A stretch of DNA of 64,000 nt from Gonium pectorale (lineage: Eukaryota > Chlorophyta > Chlorophyceae > Chlamydomonadales > Volvocaceae): the NCBI GenBank assembly GCA_001584585.1, contig LSYV01000014.1, positions 1,041,214 through 1,105,213 on the forward strand, given 5' to 3'. The first letter of the stretch is position 1; every line of letters begins with the position of its first letter. Below, one piece after another: positions 45,393 to 55,700 of this stretch. The notes under the pieces were generated by a model. It did not search any database, was not told where the DNA came from, and saw only the letters and a program-made list of their open reading frames with translations. A program made the translations under genes and the position numbers.

Positions 45393-47167
45393 ATGGCCTT
45401 ATCTCGTTCCCCTAACCCAGGCCCCGCGTGCGGAGGCGGGCTGCGGACGGCACGCCACCTTCGCAACCGGACACAGACCTCCTCCGGCGCCACGTCACCC
45501 GCACCGGCCCTCACGGCGTCACGGAGACGGGTGTTGGGACCGTTGCAGCCGTGGGACACGATCCATGTTGGACAGATGCCTCTGGTTGGGTTGGAGTCAG
45601 TGGCGGAGCTGCTCCCGACCTCCGTGGCGGCTCCCTTGCGGCTGCATGCCTTTGTGGCTCTGGGTTCCTCGCAGGACTCAAACCAGGTACGCGTCGCACC
45701 GCGATTACGGCCCTGTACTATGGTCGTGTGGCTCGGCGTGGGCAAAGGCGGTTTGTCGCTGCAAGGGGTGGGTTTACCAAAGCGCCACGGATTGGTACCA
45801 GGGCTCACTTATCTCGTGGCCTCAAGCGCTAGAGTTGCAGATCAACTACCAAGTTTGAAGACACGCATGTGTGTGGGAGTGGGTGTCGGTAGCTGTTGCG
45901 AACCGCACTCTGTCAGGAGTCGCAGCAGGGTCAGGGGACCGGCGGGGGGGACGGAAACGGGTTCTTCTAGGGCAGTTCGTCGCTGCATGAGGGATGAGGG
46001 ACAGCGAGGGAAGCCCAATGGCGCTTTTGCCATCGGCATCGTCTTGGAGCGAACGCCTTGCCCGCCGTGGTCCCTGCAGTGCCTGTTGCTCGACTTCCTT
46101 CCCGAGCGGCCCACCGACCCGGCGATCGCCCTGGCGCTCGCGTCGGGGCGCGGCGTGCCCGGTGAGCAGTCGGGGCTGAGCGCGCAGGGGGCCATGCTGG
46201 CGAGGAGGAGGGATGCTCAACACCCGATACAGCACAGCGTTCCAACCCTTGATGTTTTTACATGTCACAGTCTCGCCTGGGCCAAGTAATCTGACAACAA
46301 TGCAAACCCCGTCTCCTTGTGGGGAGTGTACGTGCGCTGGTCACGCCCTCCCGCGTTCACGCCGCCCTATGGCCGTCCCCTCCCGCGGCCTATAGGCATC
46401 CTACGTGTGCGGCAAGTGGACGGCTGGATCCGGGGCAAAGCCATTCGTACAAGGTACGACGGCGGCCTTCGGGGCGGGGCTGGTTGCGGAACGCGTGGTG
46501 CAGGGTCACGATGCGAGCCAGGGGCTAAGGAACAAAGCTGCTGCGCAGGGAAGCTCCGTAGTCCGGGCCACGGGAAGGGCGTGTCAAGGAGATAGGGGCA
46601 TTGGTTGAAAGCCGGGAAGTGCAGGTCATAAAAAGTGGCCACAGCAACCCACGACACGAAGGGGTTCTTAACATCCACACTCGCATCTACCTCTTGGTTT
46701 GCCTGGTTGCCTGTATGCATTTGCCTGCGCGTTGATCTACGACCTCAGCAGCCGGCGCTGCCCTCCACCTGCTGCCCTCGTGCGCAGGTTAGCAGGCCAC
46801 CTGGAGCCACCGCTGAGCGACCCTGAGGCGCAAAAGGCGATTTTGGGGTTCAACAGGTGCGGAGGACCGCCACTTGGGTTACAGGGCATGAGCGCCCGCA
46901 GCCGGATCTGCTGTCTAGAGGCCGGCCCAGCTCCAGTTGAAAGCACGGCCAGCCTTGCCAGCGTTGCGTCACTGAGTGTCGTCCGCGTGCCGGCCAGGCT
47001 GTGCATTGCCTGGTCCGGCCCCACGTAGTCCCGTACTCCGGCTCCATCGCAGGAGGTGGGACACGCAGCTAAAGCTGCTCCGAAACGACTGCCGCCACTA
47101 CTGCGCGGCCTTGCTCACGGAGCTCACTGGACAGCGCTGCTCGGCGGAGGAGATGCTCGCGCTTTGA
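45393..47167 (+). CDS. Plant-type uncharacterised protein with DCRH motif (228 aa)
   Basis: Five exons: 45393-45686, 46080-46161, 46327-46453, 46788-46856 and 47053-47167 (TGA); phases 0, 1, 2, 2 match and the CDS is 687 nt. The start context is GGATATGGCC. Residues 1-98 are Ser/Arg/Pro-rich and may be a targeting sequence. Exon 2 gives LLLDFLPERPTDPAIALALA, and the end gives FNRRWDTQLKLLRNDCRHYC then ALLTELTG. From memory, plant proteins of unknown function share this layout: an L-x-D-F-x-P opening, a GxxVPG turn and a late FN-x-x-W-x-T-x-L...DCRx(Y/F) block. The Asp-Cys-Arg-His could be a thiol active site as in papain-like or LRAT folds, but this is speculation. The acceptor of exon 3 (GGGGAG) is the weakest site; an alternative acceptor at 46270 would give a shorter 166-aa product ending at 46395. 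Confidence 0.62.
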
Positions 47168-48010
47168 GGCGCACCTGGCGGGCGCACTGCGGATGGCCTC
47201 AGCGCGGTCCTTGATGAAAGAAGCGCATGGGAGCTGCACCAGAAGGGGTCATGCAAGTCAGCTGGACAGCCAACCGGGGCGGGCGGGCGTTGTCAGTGTA
47301 GCCTTCCCTGTTTTTCTGTGTTTGGTGTTTCTGTGTTTAGTGTTCCTGGCTTCTGCGGGTTGCCTCTGTTTATCCCTTCATTGCAGATCGACGTACTCAG
47401 TCTTTGGCACGGATGCTGTTCCTGTCAGGTTTTCATTCGGAGAAAAAGAAAACGGAAACAGGGAATGCGATGTGTGGGTCGGCGACCCGGGGGGCGGTCG
47501 ACTTGCGAGCCTTGTGAGCAGGAGTATGTGTGTTGCTGCAGCGAGCCGGCTGCGGGCGAGGGGGCAGGCATATGAAGCGTGTGACCGGAGGGGAGCGCAG
47601 GAAGAGTTGAGTGGACAGTCGATATACGTGATCAACTTCCTGGCTTCAGCTCGCGAATAATCAAGAACTAATCTTCCACGCCGTTGTATCTCTCCAAACG
47701 CGAGCCGCTAGCGTGTCCGAAACCTGTGTGTGGCTCGGACTCTGGGGCTGCTCGATCTGTTGCGAAGACGTGGTGGCACGTGTTCAAACATGGAGGCAGG
47801 CCAGCTTTGCGGTGGGTAGGAGCGCCCGTCTGGTGTTGTTGCTGCTGAGAAGGGGCGTTGGGGCTGGCATATGTCCTCTTGGGTGGCTTGCTGAACAAAG
47901 TCGCACGTGCTCAAACCGTTCTGCCGCTCGGTTTTATGTATTCGAAGCCGAGTCACGTGTTACAAATAGCTCGAATGCCCACAGCGGTTTAGCGAACGGC
48001 TTTCAGCAGG
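47168..48010. other. Tail-to-tail intergenic region
   Basis: 3' UTR space of the plant-type orphan (+) and the zinc-finger gene (-). A plus-strand open frame at 47193-47660 contains a hydrophobic run, but it follows a stop codon and shows no splice link, so I treat it as UTR. TTACA at 47960-47964 is a TGTAA on the minus strand. Confidence 0.45.
47960..47964 (-). terminator. Candidate TGTAA polyadenylation signal of the zinc-finger gene
   Basis: Minus-strand TGTAA lies 46 nt past the stop codon at 48011. It is the only copy I found in the tail-to-tail region, although the implied 3' UTR would be short. Confidence 0.4.
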
Positions 48011-51000
48011 CTAGAAGAACGAGCCAGTGAACCGCGCACCGCCGTCCTCATCGCTCTCCTCACCGTCACTACTCCCGTCGCTGCCACCGCCCGCTCTTCC
48101 TCCCCCTTCCCCTTCCCCTTCCCCCGCCTTCTGGTGCACGCCCCCACTTCCGCCGTCCTCCCCCGGCTCCTCTTCATCGTCGCTCCCATACGCCAGGCCC
48201 AACAGCCCCGCCGCTGGGCCGCCATCGGCGGCGGATTTGCCGGAGGGCTCCGCCGCGCCGCCGCCAGCGGCCGCCGCTTCGCCTCGAGGCCCCGCCCCCG
48301 TCTGCTGCGGTGACGCCTCGGCCGCCACTGCCGCTGAGCGCCCCGACTGCGCCTGGTGCGGCGCCTTGGACGCCGCAGGCGAGCCTGTAGGTATCGTGGG
48401 ACCGGGGCACGTGCAGCGGAATAAGGCCACCTGGCAGCAGCTGTAGCACCGTGGGATTCAAAGGCAGGGGCGTGGGGGCTGTACACTCCTGTCGGCGGCC
48501 TCGGGGTGCTCACAATGGTCCGCTCGCCGGGCTTTTTCATTTCAAATCCACGAATGATCTGAGCCCAGCTGGCTACGAACTGTTTGAAAACCGGAGGCGG
48601 GCATTCGCGTGGCCTCTTGGGCCCTGAGGTGGATGACACCGAGACAGCAGGAGGGCACGGCAACACGCGCGCGCGTGAGGGAGGACCCACCTGCCCGCTG
48701 CTCGGCTGCGGAAGTCGAGGGTGCGGACGACGGCCCCGGCCGCACCGTGATGCTGGGCGGCGCCCACCCTGCAGGCCAGCGGAACCGCCAGGTCCAGACC
48801 CGCATGGACAAACAAAAAGCATGTTGACAGGGCTGCGGGGCCCTCAAGGAAGTCCGGAGGGGGGTCAGTCTGCGAGGCGCGACGCCGCATGTGTGCGGAA
48901 CAACCCGGTTGCGCCACGCGCCCGACATGCGGCATATGCGCAGTGGGGCACGGCGCCGGCGTTGGTAGTCTGGACGGGGCTCAGCCACGCTGGGTCGTGG
49001 TGCAACAGTATGCGGTGGAGGGAGGAGGGCAGCATGCGGTGCGGGTGTGGGGTCGGGCGGGTGACCAGCGTCCCCAACGGAGTTCTGGGGCGTTCGCTGA
49101 GCGCAGCGAGCGCCCCGGTACCCGGCAGCAACACGGCAGCAAGCATGAGCACATCGCGCGCACGTGCCGCAGCGTTCCAGGCGTTTTGGGCCCGCCGAGT
49201 GCATCGCTCTTTCTAAAAACTCCTCGTCGAGCGGCAAAATCGCAGCGGCTGTGCTCCAACCCGCCGGCGAGATTCCAGCCCTCCAGTCCCCAGCACCCCT
49301 TACAAATCCAGCCATGTACCCTCTTGCCAGCTTCCAACGAAGTGACGCGCCATGGCTTCTGCTAAAACACACCTCCGATCGTCAGCGGCTCGTCCACCTT
49401 TGTGGCGGCTGCCACCAGCTCCTCGTGGCTGATCACGTCGCGCGGCGCGGGTGCGGGCGCGCTGCCCCTGGATTGGTTGTGGCCAGAGGCGTGCAAGCAA
49501 CGGCAACGGCACAGGGTGTGACAACGGCTCAAGCACGTTCAGCGGGGCAGCCGCGTGAGTCAGGGTGGACCCCAGTCCCCCGACTTGGCGTGACGCATTA
49601 AAATCTCGTTTACCATCTTCACGACCGAATTCCCCAACTCATACCGGCACTAACCTGCCAGAGCCGCGGCCACCGTCCTGCCCTCTCCCGCCGCCGCCGC
49701 GACCGCCGTCCCGGCCCCCGCCCGCGCCGCCGCCCCGACCGCCGCTGAGCGTCACAGCGCCGCCGCCGGCGGCGCCGCTGCCGCCGCCCGGTGGGAAGGA
49801 GTGGCTCGGCGGCTGCCGCGAGCTGCCGTGTGCGGACGCCCATGCAGCGGCCCCCAATGCGGATTCCGTCATGTCCTGGTACCTGCGGTGCGCGGGTGGG
49901 GGGTTTGGAAGAGACAGTGTTTGATAGAGAAAACCGCGCGGGTGGGGGCGGTGGGAGGTTGGTGACATGCCCGCCTGCGAGGGCACTGCGAGGGTGGGAG
50001 GGAGGTAAGGACCTGTGTGGGCGCGACCTCCGCATCCCCCCTGTCTGGCGTATCCCGAGTTCACGACTGGCGTGCGTGCGCCCCACAGCGACGGTTGTTT
50101 CCGGCAGAGCGACACCGCGCAGCCAATGGGTGCGCATCATGCGTGGCTGGGCGGTGAGGACTGGAAGTCAAAACGTTTGTGTGGGCGTGACTGTAGCACG
50201 CGCCTGCCTAGTGTATCACGAGTAGGAGATAGTGTGGGATAGGTGTGCAGTGTCGACTGCTCCCCGACGCAGGACGTCGCCAGGTGAAGGCATGGCAGTC
50301 TCCGCAAGCCAACCATAAGAAGCGTCCAGACTGCGCCCAGACCCACGCGCCAACGGGCGCCTGCCCCGCGCGCAGCAGCTCCTCCCGTATTGCCCAACCT
50401 TCCCACCCCTTCCTGTCCCACGGTTGTACGGCCTGGCTGCACATTTTCCGCCGCACGGCACACCGGCGCCTTGCCCTGCCTTCTACACGCCTTGCCGTCG
50501 CGCCGGCATGCACTCCCTCCCCTCCCAGAGCACGAGCGTGCTTCAAGTGCGTTTCGCGCCCTCGGGTCGTCCGCCTCTTTCCGCCCTTACACAGCCCTCA
50601 CTTTCAGGCCGCGTCTCGCCCTCCCCCCCAAACACACTTACGCAGCCCTCCCTTCCGCACTCCCGGAGCCCTCCGTCTCCTCCCGGCGCCCACGCAGCCT
50701 TCCTCCCTCTCCCCACACACACTCACACGGCCCTCCGCTGCGCCGCCAGCTGCTGCTCCATCTGCTTGTCGAGCGCCTTGCGGTGCACCGGGCCGGCAAC
50801 GTGCTGTTGATACTGCGCCTGGCTGCCGAAGGTGGCCTGGCGGCAGGGAGGTCCATGAGGCAGGGTCAACGTGCATGTGCGGGTCTGGTGTCAATGGAAG
50901 CGGGGGGTGGGTGCCAGTAGTCAGGGTCGGCGCAGCGGGACACCACCGTGCGCTCCACCGGAAAGGGGGGAATGGGGACGACGGTTCGCGCAACAGCCTG

Positions 51001-51805
51001 AGCAAAAGCGGTGGCAGAATGCTGGGCGAATGCGGACGCCTTCACGGCCGGCGTCGAAATCCAGTCCATCGTGTGTAGCAGCATACCACGTGCACGTGGC
51101 ACTGTACACGAGCGCTTGTTACCAATGTCCCCCACCTGGGCTTGGTTCCTGCCTCGGGGTCGGGTTCAGAAAGCACCCATGCGACCCGAAGCTTCTGATT
51201 TCAAGTCCAGGGCGCCGCTTGCCGCTAACCCCCACCTGGCAGAGGTCGCAGCGGAAGACTTCCGTGGGCCGCGAGGCCAGGGCTGACAGCTCCGACAGCC
51301 TGGCGACGGTGCCGCTGAGCGGCGCGCCGCCGCCCCCCATCGCCGCGCGCTTGGCGGCGGGCGCTGCACGGTCGCGAGAGTGTCGAGGATACAGCGCGTA
51401 GGTTTGTCGGGAGGGGTCGGGGCATGTGCGTTGGTCGGCAGTCGACGCGGACAGGCGACTGCGCCCTTGCGCCCAAGGGCAGTCTGCGGGCTTGCCGAGG
51501 CTGGCGGGCGCTCGTGTGCTGACAAACCCACCAGCTACTCAGCCCGCCGCACCACGAGTGAGCTCCCCTCCCCTGACTCACCATCGTACGCCCCGTACTC
51601 CCCGGCAGCCTCCGCCGCTTCCTGCGGTATGTGCACCGAGAGTGGGTAGGGGCATGTCACCCCCGGCGCGCTCTGGGTGGCACGCAGGAGGGCTTCCGCT
51701 TACGTAGCGCTGAGACTTTTCGGCTAATCTCCGCTCCTCCCGCCTTTGGATGGATCGCTGCAGCTGCGCCGCTTGCGCGCTCAGCGATGCTTGCTTCCTA
51801 TCCAT
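48011..51805 (-). CDS. U1/matrin-type C2H2 zinc-finger protein (436 aa)
   Basis: Nine exons: 51805-51704, 51621-51582, 51363-51236, 50836-50727, 49882-49655, 49467-49373, 48768-48691, 48623-48514 and 48430-48011 (TAG); every junction is in phase and the CDS is 1311 nt. Residues 1-34 are a charged helix (SIQRREERRLAEKSQRY). The zinc finger is Cys86-x2-Cys89-x12-His102-x5-His108 (FRCDLCQ joined to ATFGSQAQYQQHVAGPVHRK), the spacing of U1-snRNP C/matrin fingers that bind RNA. A Gly/Arg-rich low-complexity region follows, then ordered patches RDVISHEELVAAATKVDEPL and VFKQFVASWAQIIRGFEMKK. The acidic end contains GLAYGSDDEEEPGED, which resembles casein-kinase-2 site clusters of splicing proteins. 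A nuclear pre-mRNA-processing role is the likely reading from composition and finger type; I cannot name an orthologue. Confidence 0.87.
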
Positions 51806-52788
51806 TGCAGCTCTCCGGCTGTCCCTGTTCAAGTCTCTTATTTGAAAGCCATGTGCAGCTTAGGCTAGTCGACGGTCTTATGGGGTCGCGTGCATGTGCC
51901 GGTCTTCACTGGTTTCAGCGTCCGCCCAAAGGCTATGTCACGCTTAAGCATTCTACACAGTCAACACTTAGATACTTGAATATGAATTATGTTCCCCGAG
52001 TCAAGCAAAGACGTACACTAGGCACGTCAAGGGTTTGGCACGGCACACGTTGCACACACCACTTCCCGACCGGCACCCTTCCAAACGGATTACTCCGCTC
52101 ACGGGAATTTCATTCTGCTGCAGAGGGATGAGTGTGTGTGATGCGGCGCACACTTATCCGTAAGGCAAGTGGTGTGCGTGCAAACGTCCGATGTCGATGC
52201 ACGCGGCAGTCGTCCTGCTGTGTTAGCGTCACGACAGTTCTTTGATGCAGTGGCAATGGAGCTGAGGTTAGGCTCCCTAGGTCGACTGCGAGAAGGCCAT
52301 TGTGGCATCCGAGTGATTACATGCAAGCAGAACCGTACCGACTCCAGCCTAGGTTACGGCATGTCCGTGGAGGCAGGCTCTTTCATCATTCTCTGCAGGT
52401 TTCTTTTGCCCTTTTGCCCTTCATCATTAAGCATGCTCCAGCGGCGAGCTGATGCCTGAGCCCAGCAAGCCAGTGCAATCAAGTACTTTTTCCAAACACG
52501 GTTGCCCCCATAACGAGGCCATCATGAAAAGCCGCGACCGTTGCTGCGTCATACAGCACGTACGGCAACATACCCTGTAGTACAGACGCAATCGGTACGG
52601 CACTGCTCACGTGCAGTCCGCCTGCATGCGAGACGTCCTCTTAAGTCTGCACTGCCGCTGCCCGCACGCAACTATGCCACCACCGCTCCCTCCTCCTTGA
52701 ACGGCAACACACACGGTCCCCACACCGGAATGTGTACGTCGCCATCGTACACGAAGCCTGGAACCTGCATACCGTTTCATGGCGGGTG
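51806..52788. other. Intergenic region between the zinc-finger and ThDP genes
   Basis: Both neighbours are on the minus strand, so this holds the 3' UTR of the ThDP enzyme gene and the promoter of the zinc-finger gene. A minus-strand TGTAA occurs at 52321-52317. No additional gene is supported. Confidence 0.5.
52317..52321 (-). terminator. Candidate TGTAA polyadenylation signal of the ThDP enzyme gene
   Basis: TTACA on the plus strand lies about 470 nt beyond the ThDP-enzyme stop codon at 52789, a common 3' UTR length in this lineage. Confidence 0.5.
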
Positions 52789-55700
52789 TCACAGGTTGGC
52801 CTGGATGAGGAAGGGCCCGGGCATCTGCAGCGCGGCGGTCAGCTGCTCCGCCAGCCCCTCGGTCGTGTCCACGCGCGCGGCGGGCACGCCCATGCCCCCC
52901 GCCAGCGCCACCCAGTCCAGGCGCGGCGAGGACAGGTCGGTGAGGGCGCGGGTGGCGGGGCCGACGCCGGGCAGGCGCTGCCGCGCAGCCTCCACCTGTA
53001 TGCGACAGGAACGATGTGCGGCCGGGCAGCAGTAGGGAGGGAGGGCGAGAAGGTGGGGTACACGGAGGGAGAGAGGGGAGGTGCTGTGTGTGCAGGAGAA
53101 TCTGCGGGCGAATGTTTGGAATGCGCGGGAGGGATGGGGACCCAGCGAAGGTTGTAGAACAGGTCACTAAGAAGGCGCGCTGCTGAAGCGGGCGGCCGTG
53201 CTAGCTACATGCTCGCATCCCTCTGAGGCCGTATGCCATTACACAGCGGGGTCGGCAATCAGGCGCACGCAGCCGAAGCTCCGCTCGCGTGATGCGCCAT
53301 TGGCTGTGTGTGCCGCACCCGCAGGATGGCGTAGCTGCTGTTGGCACAGACGATAGTGGTCACCGGCAGCTGCTCGCGAGCCTGGCTCCACAGAGCCTGC
53401 CGGGGCGGAGCGGGGCGGGTCGCAGCGGCGTGCGCCAAACGTGTTACCTGATTAGCTCAAATCGTCACATGCCATTTTGGGCGCCTGCCTGCCTGCCTAC
53501 CGTTCCTTCACCCCAGGGAGAGGAGTTTCAGGGGGAGAGGCGCGGAGTGCCGCCACGAGACAAGCACAGGGAATGCCAGTGATGAGCGCGCTGACGCGGT
53601 CAACCACTCGTTCAGCCACTGGACAAAGGCCCGTCACCCGCAGCCAGCGCCGTCCGAGCGGCCGAGCAGAAGACGCTCGGTTTCAGCGCTGGCTGCTTGC
53701 GCAGGGAGCCGCATGCAACGCCATGCGGAGTGGCACCCGTTTCGTGAAAGGACAGAACGCTGCGAAGAAAGAGGGCAGGGCGGCAGACCCCAGAATGCGC
53801 GCCGGCCGAGGCCGCCAGTGCGGGCGCAAGTGCCAGTGACGAGGCCGGCGAGCGGCCGCTGATGCACCGTGTGACAGGCATGCGTAGAGCTTTCGTGCGT
53901 GCCATGCCCTCTTTAGAATGCCGTACAACGTCATACGTCTCCGTATGCAGTGCCGTACAGTGCCGCACCTGCAAGCTGTACATGGCGCTGCCGTCCGCCT
54001 GTAGGTTAATCACTCGGCGGCGTCGCCCGGAGGCCGCGCTGGCCGGGGCAGCGGCAGCGGCAGCGGCGGAGGCCCCGGTAGCGGCGGTGGCGTCGCCGCT
54101 GCCGCTGCCTGTCGCCACGGCACCCGCCGCCACGTCCTTTGCCGTCTGCTCGGAGGCCGCCAGCGCCACTGCCGCCCCGAGCGCCATGGGCGGGCCGCTG
54201 CCGATGGCCCCGCCAGTCAGCGTGAGGTGGACGAACGGCGGGCAACCCTGCTCGCGGCATCGGGATCGGCACCGGCATCAGGATCGGGATTGGCTCGGAT
54301 GGAGATCACACAAGGTGGGGGATTGCTTGGTGGGCGGGTGGGTTTGTGGAGGAGGTTTGGGTAGCTGGGGCATCGGTTCGGATGGCTAGGAAGAGTACAT
54401 TAATTGCGGGGGGTGGTGCGTCAGGCGGTGCAGGAGTCGGAGTGGGACAAAAGCCTGAGTACTCAGAGGGAAACGACAAACTCTTGTTGACCCTGAATCC
54501 TTCGCAGACTGTTTGATCCTAGGCACTTAGCTACACGACAGCTGGACGACTTCAATCCCTGGTCCCGGGAAACGCAACCGTTCCGCACCTGCGAGGCTTC
54601 CCAGTACGACGAACCGCTCGTCAGTGACTCGTCAACCACCACTGCCCCCTCGGGCTGCAGCGCCGCCACCACCGAGCACAGCGCCGCCGGCGTCAGGCGC
54701 CCCGGCGGCGGCAGTGGCGGCCGCCGCGGCGACGCGAAGGCGCCGCGGCAGTTGACCAGCGGGCGCACAGAGGTGGCGGCGGGGCCCAGCGCAGCGGCGA
54801 GGCGACGGAGCGCCGTGGCGGCGTCCCAGCCGGCGGCAGCGAGGGCGGCGGGGTCGAACTCCCACACTGCGGTCGGGTCGTCTTCTTGGGGACGCAGCAG
54901 GCGGCCGGGGGCGCCCCTGCGCAGCGGAGGGCCACAACGAGAATGGTGTTTGGTTTTGGTACTTGTGGTGGTGCAGACGAAAGCTATGCAGGGATGGAGA
55001 CATGCGTCGGTATGTTGTGGACGTTTAACACCTGCGTCGGCAAGTTGTCTAGCCGGCGAGGTAGCGCTTTCTCTACCCGCATACCGTAAAATGTGCGGTG
55101 CTGTAGACACACCCGCGCCAACGCTCTCGTCCGCTGTCCACTGTTCACTAGTAGTCATGTGTGGTGCTGTAGGGTGCGGCGCAATGCGCATCGACCACTC
55201 GTACATCACCATCCGTACCGTCTGTACAACCCGCACATCGCCCGTTACGTACAGCCGGACGTACTTGTAGCCAAAGTTGGCGACCGGCGGCCGCGCGTCC
55301 ACCAGCACCAGGCAGCCGTACTTGGCAAGCTCCGCCGCCGCCTCCTGCGGAAAGTACGGCAGCCGCCGCAGCGGCGGCAGGCCGGCGCCTCGGTCGGCAC
55401 GCGCAAAGGCGCCCTCGCACAGCAGCACCGCCCCCGTGGCCGCCGCGATCTGGCCCGCTGCCAGCAGCGCACCGCGGTCTGCCAGCAGAGCCTCGCCGCC
55501 GAGGTATAGCGCCACTCCACTGCCGCCGCCGCCACTGCCGCCGGCGGCGGCGGCGGCGGAGGCACTGCGCGCGCGGGCTGTGGCGGCGGCTTTGAGCAGC
55601 GCCGCCGCACAGTCGCGCACGAAGGCCTCGGCGGCTTCAGCCTCGACGGCGGAGGCGGCGGAGGCGGGAACGGCGCCCGCCGGGGCCGGCGGCGCCGCCA

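Noticed and set aside
45393..46289. 298-codon uninterrupted plus-strand frame read as a single-exon gene
   Set aside because: Bases 45687-46079 carry no coding character and are bounded by good GTACGC and CTGCAG sites. Splicing joins a recognisable plant-type block instead.
47193..47660. 155-codon plus-strand frame with a hydrophobic run
   Set aside because: It starts just after the plant-type orphan stop codon and has no homologous look or splice link, so it is treated as 3' UTR.
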